From an uncultured Oscillibacter sp. (GTDB taxonomy: Bacteria > Bacillota > Clostridia > Oscillospirales > Oscillospiraceae): a stretch of 41,450 bases of DNA. Location: NCBI GenBank assembly GCA_910585385.1, contig CAJUDV010000020.1, positions 1 through 41,450 on the forward strand, in the 5' to 3' direction. Positions 22,016-34,888 of this stretch are shown here, piece after piece. The notes beneath the pieces were generated by a model that had not been told where the DNA came from, searched no databases, and was given only the letters and a program-made list of their open reading frames with translations. The stretch's first letter is position 1. Every line of letters begins with the position of its first letter. The position numbers were made by a program, and so were the translations under genes.

Positions 22016-22429
22016 CTCATGCCCTGAAAAAAGTTTTTCCTTATTTTTTCCCTTATTCCCATTTTTCCCTTTTTACGCTTGCCGAATCCCGTCAATATAG
22101 GCTCGCATCCGTTTTACTGCCCTAATTAGGTTCCGCTTTTCGAATTTTCTGATAACACATGACAGCTCAGTAATTCCCGCCATGGCAAAGCTCCCAGCTT
22201 TGCCATGGCGGGAATTTTTTTGCTTTCGGACGGAAATCCTCCTCTGGATTCCCAGCCGGGGAGAAGGCACAGCAGAAACCGGCGGCCGCAGCACCGGCAC
22301 TTCTCCGCGGCTATCCACTCCTGCCCCGCCTTTGCAGGCAGATAAGGTGCTCGTATGCCTCCAGACCAGATCCTGACGGCCGGAGCCGCCCTTCTTTTGA
22401 AATCTTGAACAAGACAGCCGCCCTGGCGC
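22016..22429. other. Gene-free stretch between tRNA-Gln and the adhesin gene, with a 21-bp perfect hairpin
   Basis: No convincing gene. A perfect 21-bp inverted repeat (22172-22192 / 22196-22216, 3-nt loop) followed by seven T looks like a very strong plus-strand terminator, yet the tRNA already has its own terminator and no gene lies between. The rest (22222-22429) is GC-rich with no start-plus-ribosome-site combination that I trust. It may be a dispersed repeat, a small RNA locus, or the remains of an inserted element beside the tRNA. Confidence 0.5.
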
Positions 22430-22464
22430 AAAAAGGAACCGGGCATCTAAAGATACCCGGTTCC
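22430..22464 (-). terminator. Terminator of the adhesin gene
   Basis: Minus strand: 13-bp stem with one wobble (22435-22447 / 22452-22464), 4-nt loop, then TTTTT. Confidence 0.88.
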
Positions 22465-22505
22465 CCTCTCAGATCTCAAAATCTTCTCCGCTTTCTTGGG
22501 AAGAA

Positions 22506-25500
22506 TCAGACTTCCTCCCCATGCCTTTTCCTCTTCAGGGCAAGTGCGCAAAGCCCAGCCAGTGAGGAAAGGCACATCATCTTCCACAGCGCGGGATTCG
22601 CTGAGTCCTCCGTCATTGGAATCAAAGGAACCTCGTTCTCCGGAATATAGACCCACTCCGCCTTTTCAGGATCCCAAATCTTGATATAAGTCTTTGGTAC
22701 GCCATCTTCCCAAATCGTAATTGTATCCGGGCTGTCGGGATCATTGGGGTCCGGAAACTCCGTCGGGCTGTCGGGAGGATTCTTCGGCTCCTCGGAGGGG
22801 TCCTCCGGGGTCTTAGGAGAATCTTCCGGTTCCTTGGGCGGTTCCTCCGGCTTCTTTGGCGGATCTTCCGGTTCCTTGGGCGGCTCCTCCGGCTTTTTGG
22901 GGGGATCTTCCGGTTCCTCCGGGGGATCTTTCGATCTGTCATTATTGAAGACTGCCTCACACTCTCCGCCGCCCTCAATCGTCCCGACCTCGCCGAAGCT
23001 CGTCACCGTGTAACCCTCATGGCCGCTCTCCGCCACCACGTACTGCGTTCCGGCGGGCAGTCCCGAAATCTTGACAAACTCATTGTGTTTGAGTTTAACA
23101 CTCTGACCGCTGGACAGCGTGCCATTCTTGCTGCCGGTATAACTGTAAGCGCCCTCCAGAGCACTGCCGTCGGCCTTTTTCAGCGTTACGACAAATGTGA
23201 AATCCATTGTCCTGCTGCCGCCGGAGCCAGTGACGGTCTTCTTGATCCGCAGGCTGCCGGTTGCAGGATCCTCCGGCGTGTAGGTATTGACCACCGTCAC
23301 GGATTCCGCGCTGCCGGCCGCAACCGTGACGCTTCCCTCGCCCTCAACGCTTACGGTATAGTCCTGTATGTCAATGCCATCCCGCTTTTCCGCCACCTGA
23401 TATTCTCCGGGAATCAGATCAGCCAGGGTCCTGCTGCCCTCTCCGGTAATATATACCGTCTCAGAGTAGCCGTTGGGACCTGTAACGGCAAAGGCAAAGA
23501 CCTTGTTCTTTGCCTCGCCGGGCACAGACACGCCGCCGAAATTCTTTCTGACGGTCAAGCTTCCGCGGACCGGTTCCACTCTGCTGTTGATGAATCCAGC
23601 CGTCTCCGTTTTGTCCTTTTGAATGGTTCCGGAGATCACGCCGTCGGCGGGGACGATATACCAAACGCCGCCGCTGTCCGTCCCCGGCAGCTCCTCTTTT
23701 ACCTTAAATCGAGTTCCCGCAGGCAAACCCTGAATTGTAATGCTCTCATCATGGTGGAGGGGAATGGTATCGCCGTGTCTGACAGTGCCGGATTTGTCAC
23801 TTCCGTAGAAATAGTACGTACCCGTCAGCGGCGCACCAGTGCCATCGGTCAGGGAGACCGTAAACAGGAAGTTTTTGGTATAGTCCGCCTCCAAGGCGCT
23901 TCCCGTAACCCGCTTGCTGATGACCAGCTCCCCGGTATCCTCTGTGGGATGCGTCTCCCGGTCCGTTACAACCACGATATTCAGCAAACTGAAGAGACTG
24001 GTGAGATCCAGATCGTCCAGACAATCCTTATTGGTATCTTCATTGATCACCTCGCCCGCGTAGGGACCGTTTGGCAAGAGCGCCGGATAATTCTGCTGCA
24101 CCCGTGCGCGGATGAAGCCAGTATCCGTGACGAAGAAGGGCTTGTAATTCTGCCCGCCGTCCGCGTTATGGAGACCATAGTCCACCATCTCATTCATCTT
24201 ATAGTGCAGATTCATGGAGCGCAGAATGGGATTGCTCTCCAGCGTGGTTTCCAGCTCCATATCTACCCAGCTGCCAGGAAGCGCGTCTCCTCCGGACGGC
24301 TGATACTGTCCAATGGCTGTGATGTCCCGGAGGGTAATGTCCACATCGTTGTCCATGGCGTACTGGCACATTGTCTGAGTCAAACGGCCGACGCCAGCCA
24401 GGACGGAGACGTCATCGTTCCTCGTTCCCGCGTCGGCATAGATGGAATAAGTGCCTACCACCACGGGAATCACAGTGTTATTGAGGCCGCATCCCGCAGG
24501 CGCGCCGGTCTCCTTGAGGTAGTAGCGGGCCTGTACGCCCTCCCGCGCCCATACCATCTTGGTATGGCCTGTGCCGTTATCGCTGCCCTGGGGAGAGAAA
24601 ATCAGCCGTCCATCCGCATCAGTGACTCCCTTCGCAACCGCCTCAGCAGCTGCCGCATCCTTAAACAGCGTAAATTCCGCGCCGCCGCGTGGAACGCCGT
24701 TCTGGTCCACCTTCATGACCCACAGCTCCCGCTGCTCGTTGGGGATATAGATCAAAGACCGGAAATTTCGGTTGAACTGGTCCACGTTCAGGAAGCTAAA
24801 TCCCCTGCCGCTGCCGGTATGTTCGACCGTTTCCCCCATAATTTTTTCGACAGTTTCCGCTATGGCCTTTTCCAGGGCGTCCTCTCCGCCAAATGCCTCC
24901 TCCCTTTCCCTCACGTATTCGCCCAGATCCTTGTAGCGCTCCGCGGCGTCCGCTCCTGTGATCCCCAGCGCCGACAGCGCCGCCGGTTCAATGACGCCGT
25001 AGACCATGCGCATGTCGTCGCCCCCGTTTATCTGGTACCGGCTGGCAATCCCCGGCAGATCCTCCAGCATGCCGGTCAGGCGGTGGTTATCCACGTCCCA
25101 GGTAAGATGCCATTCGGCGTATCCGTCCCCAGCCACAGCCTGCCGCAGCGCGGCGCCCAGAACGGCCGCGCGCCACTCTGCCGCGCTGCGCTCCGCCGGA
25201 CGAACCGAGCCGAAACCGTGCAGGTTGCTGCCGTACAGGGCAATCCACTTTGACTGGCTCCTTTGCAGCAGCATGGGCACCGCCACCACCAGTCCGTCTC
25301 TTTGCGCCGTCTTTGACACAGGCAGATCATCTCTGCGTCCAATGTCCCCCGTCACATCGTTAAAGGCCCCGTAGGTCAGTCCTCCCGCGCCCAGGATGTT
25401 GGAGACAGAGCAGGCGTAGGCCCCGGTGGTCCAGCGGTTCGCCACAGAGAGCATGGAAGTCTCCGTGTCATAGTACAACACAATATCCACAGGCAGCGAC

Positions 25501-28500
25501 CGGTATCCGGAAGGCGTGCCGGTCTCCTTCAGAATATAGTACCGGTCGCCTTGGTCGGCAAAATTGAAGGGCATGTCGTTGTCCATGAATTTGGCGACGC
25601 CGTCCTTGTCGGTCACCAGCGTGCAAAGCGCGCCGCCGCTCTGCGCGACATAGAATTTCTGATTATTCTGCACGCGCATTCTGCTGTCGGTCTTGCTGTC
25701 GGTATAGAAGCACTCAATGGCGCCTGGACCATTCCCTGTCTCCTCCGCGGGGAACAGCTTAAATTCCACTCCCTGCATGGGCATGCCGGCCTGGTCCACC
25801 TTCTTGATCTGCTGGTTCAGCTGTGGCTGGAGATTAAAGCGCAGGGCCAGGCTGGAGTCATAGTTGCCCCGCTCCAGATAGAACATCCGCAGGGTGTGGT
25901 CCGTATCGCTGGCAAATCGATTGCCTGCCCACTGCGTCTCTCCGGCCTTTCCAGCCGCCTGAAACAGATCTTTGAGGTTCGTATGCGTCACTATATGATC
26001 GGGGTCCGCGGGGTCGTCCGGAATCCCCTTGGTATCAAAAGCGCGCCCGATATACACATCGCCGGTGGCAAAATTGATGGTGCCGTATATCTCACTGTGC
26101 GTTCCGCCCAGATCCAGAACCAGCACGTCGTCAATGAACACCCAAACGTCATCGTCTCCGGAGAAGCCGAAGGTCATATCCTTCATCCCGCTGGCGCCCA
26201 TATTGATCTTCCCATTGGCGGGCTGGCGGAAATCAATCTCCACAGTCATGCCCAGGTGGTGGTTCATCTCATTGCCGGAACAGGGAACGGAGCTGGTCGG
26301 CTTCCCGTTCTCATCCACGCCGTTGAAGACCTCCACGCCTTTGTTAAACGGGAAGAAATTGCCTACGCTCTGCTGGGCGTCCGTACGGGTCGTAGCGGGA
26401 GCATTGTAGAGAATGAATTCGTTGGACGCCTCGTCATATTCGGCAAAATTCCGCCGCATATTGTAGTAATAATATCCCTCATTGTCCAGCTGGAACAGTC
26501 CTGTGACATCCTCATGGGAGATCTTATTGGGGTGAGTCACCTCCGGGTCGAACAGATATGCCAGCGACTCCGAATCAATGTCAATCTCCCTGCCCCAGGT
26601 GCCAATTACCGTGTCGCTTAGATTTTGGATATTTATTCCATCATAGGCGTCACTGCTGACAGCGCTGTTGTGGTCCCCGGCCAGCCTGTAATCCCGCACC
26701 AGCTCCTGGTCCTCCAGTGTTTTCTTTGCGTCGGCCGTATTCACCACGGGGTATCCGCCCTCCAGGCAGTTTTTTACAATCCCCTCCATCCCGGCGTACT
26801 TCTTTCCGTACTCGGTGTTCTCGCCGGCGCCCTTGTTCCAAAGGCCCGCGTGAATCAGTCCGTCGCCAAAAAGAAGCAGATGCCCGGCGTTGATCCCCCG
26901 GTTCCAGTCATTGGAGGTGGAAAATCCTATTGGCGTATCGGAGTAAATCACTTCTCCCAGGCTGTTCTCCAGCGGTTTTCCATTGCCATCCACCTGGGGG
27001 CGGTAGTGACGGTCGCTCTTTTGCAGAATATCACCCTGGGGCGCTTTGGGGGCTTTACCATAGTCCTCCACCCAATAGTCAAAGAGGTTGACGGTGGTAT
27101 TGGCGGGGGACGCAGGATCTTCAATATAATCCGCCAATTCAACAAAAACAATATTAACTGTGAGAATATCCGGATTCAAATCAGAGGACTTTTTGGAATA
27201 TGTCAATTTCCCCGCGTTTGGGTCGTCGGGATAGTAATCTTCCCGATTGTGCGAGTCCGCGAGAAATCTGTGGGTTGCACTGGACACAGTGTTGGCGCGG
27301 AATTGAAGAACAGTTCCCTTTTCAATGGAGGCCGGCACGCTGACAGCGCCCCAATCCAGATCCGCTTCCGCCCACCGGCACTGCGTTGGGTAGGAGACCT
27401 CTTTAACGCTTTGTGTGGCAGCGTCATACTCATAGGCCACACACTGCTGAGGATCTTTACTGACATTCAGAAGTCCGGTGCTGGTCAAAGCGGCCTCACT
27501 GCCATACACCAGTCCGCCCACCCGGGCGGGAAGCGCCTCCTTCACCGACTGGAGAATTTCCTCCTGGGTCAGCTCCCGCACAGGCGAGGCAAAAAAGACG
27601 CCCACTCGTTCATTGGAAACCAGCGCGCCGTCTCTGCCGACAAAGCTCCATTGGTTGAAGTGTTTGGCGGGGAGCTCCGCGTACGTCTCCCCTCCGCCCA
27701 GATCCAGCAACACCGCCAGAGCCGGAACGCCCTCGGCCAGGCGGTACTCCCCGGACAGAGTGCCATAGACGAAGAAGCTTCCCCCATAGCATCCCTCCTC
27801 CGGAAGGCCGCTCAGGTCCCAGGCAACTCCGGCGGTCTCACTTGCGCCATCACGGAGCTCCACCTCCGCCTCTCCGGGCAGAAAATCCTCCAGATCAGCG
27901 GCGGTGACAGGGCGCTCCTGACTGACACCGGGAAGCGCCAGGCCCCACGCTTTCGTCTCATCGTTGTAAGCCAGCGCCCCATCCCCGTCAAAGCTCCAGG
28001 ACAGGACCTCTTTCGTCCCGCACAGCCGGCACTCATAGCGGCAGGGCTGACCCTCCACGGCCTCCGCGTAACCGCAGATCTCGTCGTGGACATGGGCGCA
28101 GGCCGCCTCCTCAGGCGCGGCATAGCCGCAGTCCTCATTATGTACATGCTCACAGCGCAGCGTAACGCAGCCGCTCTCCTCCGTGCACCTGTGGACGCAG
28201 TTTACAGGCTCCTGGCCCTCCGGGCTTTCGGCCAGGGGCAGCTGTGCGCCGCCTATCTCCACGGAGCCCTCTTCCAGACCGTCCGCCGGCGGCGCGGTCT
28301 CCACGGAATCCGGAGCCGCGGGAGCCTCCTCCCCGCCATCCACAGGCGGCGAGGGCTCTGCGGAATCCGGAGCCGAGGGAATCTCCTCCTCGCCGTCCAC
28401 AGGCGGCGGGGGCTCTGCGGAATCCGGAGCCGAGGGAATCTCCTCCCCGCCGCCCGGGTTCGTTTCTGTATCCGCAGGAGGCTCCGCCGCGGCATAGCAA

Positions 28501-28808
28501 GCGCTGCCGTGAACATGGAGACACTCCGTCACAAAGCACTCCTCCGTGTGCTCATGGGTACACGGAGATCCCTGGGTTCCCTCCGCATAGCCGCACGCCT
28601 CACTGTGGACATGGACGCAGGGACGCCCCTCCACAGCCTCTACGTAGCCGCAGTCCGCAGTGTGAGCCGGGTGGTGCTCACACAGTCCCTGCCGACCGTC
28701 CGCCTGCGCCGCCAACGTAAACCCGTTCAGGCAGGGCAATATGATGCACAGGCACAACAATACGGACAACCACCTTTTGTAATCTGGCTTCTTCCTGACT
28801 GCTCTCAT
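22506..28808 (-). CDS. Large wall-anchored adhesin: Cys/His repeats, fibro-slime domain, Cna-B-like domains
   Basis: A 2100-residue surface protein. Order: signal peptide (about 1-37, WLSVLLCLCIILPCLNGFTL); Cys/His repeats of the type CxHxHxxxCGY (about 40-110 and 200-275) split by a Pro/Glu/Ala-rich spacer repeating IPSAPDSAEPP; a fibro-slime/PA14-like domain (about 520-1000) with FSGDDDVWVFIDDVLVLDLG near 881 and a closing MFYLERGNYDSSLALRFNL; Cna-B/SpaA-like units beginning KKVDQAGMPMQGVEFKLF (about 1005) and MKVDQNGVPRGGAEFTLF (about 1365); three stalk repeats starting near 1630, 1750 and 1855; a proline-rich wall-spanning segment (about 1960-2023); and a sorting signal IPMTED, hydrophobic stretch, KRKRH at 2063-2096. 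ATG 28808 follows AAAGGAG. Sortase is not in the window. Probable role: adhesion to host or polysaccharide. Confidence 0.87.
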   Translation of the reverse strand: MRAVRKKPDYKRWLSVLLCLCIILPCLNGFTLAAQADGRQGLCEHHPAHTADCGYVEAVEGRPCVHVHSEACGYAEGTQGSPCTHEHTEECFVTECLHVHGSACYAAAEPPADTETNPGGGEEIPSAPDSAEPPPPVDGEEEIPSAPDSAEPSPPVDGGEEAPAAPDSVETAPPADGLEEGSVEIGGAQLPLAESPEGQEPVNCVHRCTEESGCVTLRCEHVHNEDCGYAAPEEAACAHVHDEICGYAEAVEGQPCRYECRLCGTKEVLSWSFDGDGALAYNDETKAWGLALPGVSQERPVTAADLEDFLPGEAEVELRDGASETAGVAWDLSGLPEEGCYGGSFFVYGTLSGEYRLAEGVPALAVLLDLGGGETYAELPAKHFNQWSFVGRDGALVSNERVGVFFASPVRELTQEEILQSVKEALPARVGGLVYGSEAALTSTGLLNVSKDPQQCVAYEYDAATQSVKEVSYPTQCRWAEADLDWGAVSVPASIEKGTVLQFRANTVSSATHRFLADSHNREDYYPDDPNAGKLTYSKKSSDLNPDILTVNIVFVELADYIEDPASPANTTVNLFDYWVEDYGKAPKAPQGDILQKSDRHYRPQVDGNGKPLENSLGEVIYSDTPIGFSTSNDWNRGINAGHLLLFGDGLIHAGLWNKGAGENTEYGKKYAGMEGIVKNCLEGGYPVVNTADAKKTLEDQELVRDYRLAGDHNSAVSSDAYDGINIQNLSDTVIGTWGREIDIDSESLAYLFDPEVTHPNKISHEDVTGLFQLDNEGYYYYNMRRNFAEYDEASNEFILYNAPATTRTDAQQSVGNFFPFNKGVEVFNGVDENGKPTSSVPCSGNEMNHHLGMTVEIDFRQPANGKINMGASGMKDMTFGFSGDDDVWVFIDDVLVLDLGGTHSEIYGTINFATGDVYIGRAFDTKGIPDDPADPDHIVTHTNLKDLFQAAGKAGETQWAGNRFASDTDHTLRMFYLERGNYDSSLALRFNLQPQLNQQIKKVDQAGMPMQGVEFKLFPAEETGNGPGAIECFYTDSKTDSRMRVQNNQKFYVAQSGGALCTLVTDKDGVAKFMDNDMPFNFADQGDRYYILKETGTPSGYRSLPVDIVLYYDTETSMLSVANRWTTGAYACSVSNILGAGGLTYGAFNDVTGDIGRRDDLPVSKTAQRDGLVVAVPMLLQRSQSKWIALYGSNLHGFGSVRPAERSAAEWRAAVLGAALRQAVAGDGYAEWHLTWDVDNHRLTGMLEDLPGIASRYQINGGDDMRMVYGVIEPAALSALGITGADAAERYKDLGEYVREREEAFGGEDALEKAIAETVEKIMGETVEHTGSGRGFSFLNVDQFNRNFRSLIYIPNEQRELWVMKVDQNGVPRGGAEFTLFKDAAAAEAVAKGVTDADGRLIFSPQGSDNGTGHTKMVWAREGVQARYYLKETGAPAGCGLNNTVIPVVVGTYSIYADAGTRNDDVSVLAGVGRLTQTMCQYAMDNDVDITLRDITAIGQYQPSGGDALPGSWVDMELETTLESNPILRSMNLHYKMNEMVDYGLHNADGGQNYKPFFVTDTGFIRARVQQNYPALLPNGPYAGEVINEDTNKDCLDDLDLTSLFSLLNIVVVTDRETHPTEDTGELVISKRVTGSALEADYTKNFLFTVSLTDGTGAPLTGTYYFYGSDKSGTVRHGDTIPLHHDESITIQGLPAGTRFKVKEELPGTDSGGVWYIVPADGVISGTIQKDKTETAGFINSRVEPVRGSLTVRKNFGGVSVPGEAKNKVFAFAVTGPNGYSETVYITGEGSRTLADLIPGEYQVAEKRDGIDIQDYTVSVEGEGSVTVAAGSAESVTVVNTYTPEDPATGSLRIKKTVTGSGGSRTMDFTFVVTLKKADGSALEGAYSYTGSKNGTLSSGQSVKLKHNEFVKISGLPAGTQYVVAESGHEGYTVTSFGEVGTIEGGGECEAVFNNDRSKDPPEEPEDPPKKPEEPPKEPEDPPKKPEEPPKEPEDSPKTPEDPSEEPKNPPDSPTEFPDPNDPDSPDTITIWEDGVPKTYIKIWDPEKAEWVYIPENEVPLIPMTEDSANPALWKMMCLSSLAGLCALALKRKRHGEEV

Positions 28809-28863
28809 GAATGATCCACTCCTTTCTAAAGGTGCGAGCCAACTCAAGGCTATTTTCCGCTCT

Positions 28864-28926
28864 ATTATATCGGTTAGTTACAGAATATGCAATAGGTAAT
28901 TATACAGACAATTCATAATCTGTAAA
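28864..28926 (-). promoter_or_regulatory. Two tandem promoters of the adhesin gene
   Basis: Minus strand: proximal TTGCAT (28887-28892), 17 nt, TATAAT (28864-28869); distal TTTACA (28921-28926), 16 nt, TATAAT (28899-28904). Both -10 elements are perfect. The 353-nt gap to carA holds these, about 160 nt without recognisable signals, and the carA promoter. Confidence 0.7.
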
Positions 28927-29087
28927 TTTTTATAAAAAGCAAGAGACTGTCCCCTGATACGGAGACACCGCCCACTCAAAAAGAGCAAAATGGTACTACC
29001 TCTCCGGCGCATTGCCCGTATCTCCCCTCCTCCGCACTCCGGATTTTGTCCAAAACCACGGTTTTGAAAAAACCGGGTGAAATGAGG

Positions 29088-29116
29088 TTGCCAGTCCGAA
29101 AAATTTGCGTTAAAAT
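29088..29116 (+). promoter_or_regulatory. Promoter of carAB
   Basis: TTGCCA (29088-29093), 17-nt spacer, TAAAAT (29111-29116). No PyrR-type attenuator was recognised in the 45-nt leader. Confidence 0.6.
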
Positions 29117-29161
29117 CAGACGGAACGCGAACGAACGGAAGAGAAAGGCGGGATAACACTG

Positions 29162-30267
29162 ATGAAGGCAACCCTGATTCTGGCCAACGGCAGCGTCTTC
29201 CGGGGGCAGAGCATCGGCGCCGCGGCGGACTGCGTGTGCGAGATGGTCTTCAACACCTCCATGACAGGCTACCAGGAAATTCTGACCGACCCCTCTTACG
29301 CGGGGCAGGGCATTGTGATGAGCTATCCCCTCATCGGCAACTACGGCGTCAACCATGAGGACAACGAGTCCCAGAGGCCCTGGGCCTCGGCGTTTATCGT
29401 CCGGCACCTGGCCCCCCGGGGCAGCAATTTCCGCTGTGAAGGAGATCTGGACTCCTATTTAAAAGAATACGGCATCACCGGGATTGAGGGCGTGGACACC
29501 CGCGCGTTGACCCGGATTCTCCGCAGTCAGGGGACCATGAACGGCATGATCACCTGTGCGGAGCATTTTCATGTGGAGGACTGTCTGGCCTGTATCCAGG
29601 CCTACCGGGTAGAGGGCACCGTGGAGCGGGTCACCCGCTCCGCCCCCCAGGTATACCCCGCCGTCACGGAGCAGCGGCTGCGGGTGGCGCTGATGGACTA
29701 CGGCGTCAAGCAGAACATGATCCGCTGTCTCCAGGACCGGGGCTGCCAGGTGACGGTCTACCCCGCCTTGACTCCCGCCAGGACCATCCTGGAGGGCGGC
29801 TTTGACGGAGTGATGCTCTCCAACGGCCCCGGGGACCCGGCGGACAACGCCGGCATCATCAAAGAGGTCCGGGCTCTGTATGACAGCGGCCTGCCCCTCT
29901 TTGCCGTGTGCCTGGGACACCAGCTGCTGGCCCTGGCCACCGGCGCCGCCACCCGAAAGATGACCTTCGGCCACCGGGGCGGCAACCACCCCGTCCGGGA
30001 CGTAGCCTCCGGCCGGGCCTTCATCACCAGCCAAAACCACGGCTATGTGGTCACGCGAAGCAGCGTGGACCCAGCAGTAGCGGACATCTCCCACGTAAAC
30101 GTCAACGAGGGCAGCGTGGAGGGGCTGCGGTACAAGCGGCCGGACTGCTTCACCGTCCAGTTCCATCCGGAGGCCGCCCCGGGTCCCCAGGACACGGAGT
30201 ACCTGTTTGACCGCTTCGTGGAGATGATGCTCCACCCCGCAATCCGCAGGAAAGGAGGCACGCGGTA

Positions 30268-30268
<1 letters not shown>
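29162..30268 (+). CDS. carA: Carbamoyl-phosphate synthase, small (glutaminase) subunit
   Basis: A 368-residue class I glutamine amidotransferase subunit that releases ammonia from glutamine and feeds it to CarB for pyrimidine and arginine synthesis. The N-terminal half has CVCEMVFNTSMTGYQEILTD and GNYGVNHEDNES; the amidotransferase half has MLSNGPGDP, the nucleophile cysteine in FAVCLGHQLLALATG (about residue 250), and the His-Glu pair in QFHPEAAPGP (about 335-337). The ATG at 29162 has only a modest AAAGG-type ribosome site. The TAA stop overlaps the carB ATG by one base, so translation is coupled. Confidence 0.96.
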
Positions 30269-33564
<3,296 letters not shown>

Positions 33565-33568
33565 CCGT

Positions 33569-33609
33569 GAAAGCTGCCGGTGGATACTATGTATCCACCG
33601 GCAGCTTTC
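33569..33609. terminator. Bidirectional 19-bp terminator between carB and the anti-sigma gene
   Basis: Perfect 19-bp stem (33569-33587 / 33591-33609) with loop TAT; the stem ends AAAG/CTTTC, giving short T-runs in both directions. The genes are convergent. Confidence 0.8.
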
Positions 33610-33612
33610 GCT

Positions 33613-34401
33613 CTACACATTGCCCTGCCGCTCTGTGCTTTTGTTTCTCCATCCGTTTCCATGATTACCGCCTTGTCCATGATGCCCATTTCCCCAGCTA
33701 TTGTATAATGCGGTGTCATTGCCGCCGTCTGAAAGACTCTCGATTAACTCTCGGATTTCCCTCATCGTCATACCCTGCACGGTTTCGGGGGTAACATTCG
33801 GATTCAGACGCTGTAATTCTAAAAAGGCTCTGTATTTTCCGCAGGAAAGCCCCACATCATGGGCGGCAGCAACATCTTCCGCCCGCGCGAAATAGCAATA
33901 GGTGTTGTTCCGGCTCGCCGTACAGGCCGCAACACCCGAAAATATTTTCGCGGACTGCCGCTCGTCTGCCCCCACGACTGTAATGGTCATAATTTCATCG
34001 CCGGACAACAGCGCCGTTATGCTGTCATGGTGCAATATCCGCTCGATTGCCTCCACATAGTTCTTATACTTTATGTCAACAGATTTGGAAAGGGCCTGCC
34101 CATCTTCGTTAAATTCGCTCACAGAAATCACTTGGTCAAACCGGTTGACACTTAACTCGATGGAGGGGTTAATATCAATACTGATTTCCGCTGTGGGCGT
34201 GAAGTAAAGCCGCTGCCCCCCCAACAATACGAACAGCAGACATGCGCAGGCCGCAGCGTAAATGTGATACCTGCGCCGCTCCGGGGCCGCTCTTCTATAG
34301 TTATGCGTTTTTTCGGCAAGAAAGGCTTTGGTACTGTCCTTTAGTTCTTCCCCTGCCTGTATTGGGCTGAAAAGTTCCTTGAATGCATTATTCATAGTCA
34401 T
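33613..34401 (-). CDS. RsgI-like membrane anti-sigma factor
   Basis: A 262-residue single-pass membrane protein. The cytosolic N-terminus (1 to about 45) should hold the sigma factor; one membrane segment follows (YAAACACLLFVLLGGQRLYF); just outside is FTPTAEISIDINPSIELSVN, the hallmark of the extracellular domain next to the membrane in RsgI-type proteins. The C-terminus is rich in Gly, His and Asn (NSWGNGHHGQGGNHGNGWRN), which could bind metal. In Clostridium and Bacillus RsgI proteins usually pair with SigI, but here the partner is an ECF factor whose gene overlaps by 14 nt. The ATG at 34401 has GGGAGG 5 nt upstream; the ATG 6 nt further in is an alternative. Confidence 0.8.
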   Translation of the reverse strand: MTMNNAFKELFSPIQAGEELKDSTKAFLAEKTHNYRRAAPERRRYHIYAAACACLLFVLLGGQRLYFTPTAEISIDINPSIELSVNRFDQVISVSEFNEDGQALSKSVDIKYKNYVEAIERILHHDSITALLSGDEIMTITVVGADERQSAKIFSGVAACTASRNNTYCYFARAEDVAAAHDVGLSCGKYRAFLELQRLNPNVTPETVQGMTMREIRELIESLSDGGNDTALYNSWGNGHHGQGGNHGNGWRNKSTERQGNV

Positions 34402-34873
34402 AGCCACCTCCCAACCTTTCTCTTAGCATCTGTTTAGAACGAGTCAGGAGTGTATAAATCGTATTTACATTTTTGCCCAAAATGCGGCTGATTTGAGGAG
34501 CGGTGTAATCTTCAAAATAATGCAGATATACGACATCCCGATATTTCTGAGGCAGGGAAATCACAGCCTCCCAAACGTCCTGATAGTCCGGAGACAGTTC
34601 TGCCGGGTGCTCTATCACGTCATCCAGGGAAACTGTATGGCGGTGAAAAAAGCTTTTCAGCAAGTCCTTACAGGCGTTAATGGTAACCCGGATAAACCAC
34701 GCTTTTTCATGTTCTTCATTTTCAAAAGAAACGGAGCTAAGGACATACTTCAAAAACACGGTTTGAAATATGTCCTCGGTATCAGCATCATTTTTTAAAT
34801 GTACCGCGCAGAGCCGCCGAACGGTATCGGAATACCGCTCGATGACTCTAATCGTATCCTGTTCGCTCCGCAT
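34388..34873 (-). CDS. ECF-type RNA polymerase sigma factor
   Basis: A 161-residue sigma factor with regions sigma-2 (about 10-75: DTVRRLCAVHLKNDADTEDIFQTVFLKYV) and sigma-4 (about 105-155: LPQKYRDVVYLHYFEDYTAPQISRILGKNVNTIYTLLTRSKQ), no sigma-3 and no sigma-1, typical of the ECF group. It directs RNA polymerase to a small regulon when released by its anti-sigma factor. It lies 15 nt after the secreted-protein gene and overlaps the RsgI-like gene by 14 nt. No good ribosome site precedes its ATG, so translation may depend on coupling with the upstream gene. Confidence 0.88.
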   Translation of the reverse strand: MRSEQDTIRVIERYSDTVRRLCAVHLKNDADTEDIFQTVFLKYVLSSVSFENEEHEKAWFIRVTINACKDLLKSFFHRHTVSLDDVIEHPAELSPDYQDVWEAVISLPQKYRDVVYLHYFEDYTAPQISRILGKNVNTIYTLLTRSKQMLRERLGGGYDYE

Positions 34874-34888
34874 GATGGTTTTGGTTAT

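Noticed and set aside
21904..22429. tRNA-Gln as a prophage or island attachment site
   Set aside because: No integrase and no second copy of the tRNA 3' end in the window; only suggestive position next to a large surface-protein gene.
22073..22446. Two small minus-strand open frames after tRNA-Gln
   Set aside because: They run through the 21-bp hairpin and the adhesin terminator region, have no ribosome site, and look like translated repeat DNA.
22740..22950. Short tandem repeats as non-coding satellite
   Set aside because: They encode the in-frame Pro/Glu/Lys wall-spanning segment of the adhesin.
23019..25253. 744-codon open frame opposite the adhesin, and another at 26625-28814
   Set aside because: No recognisable motif or ribosome site; the minus-strand frame has signal peptide, domains and sorting signal.
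29117..29161. PyrR attenuator or riboswitch before carAB
   Set aside because: The leader is only about 45 nt with no terminator/antiterminator pair or PyrR-loop-like sequence.
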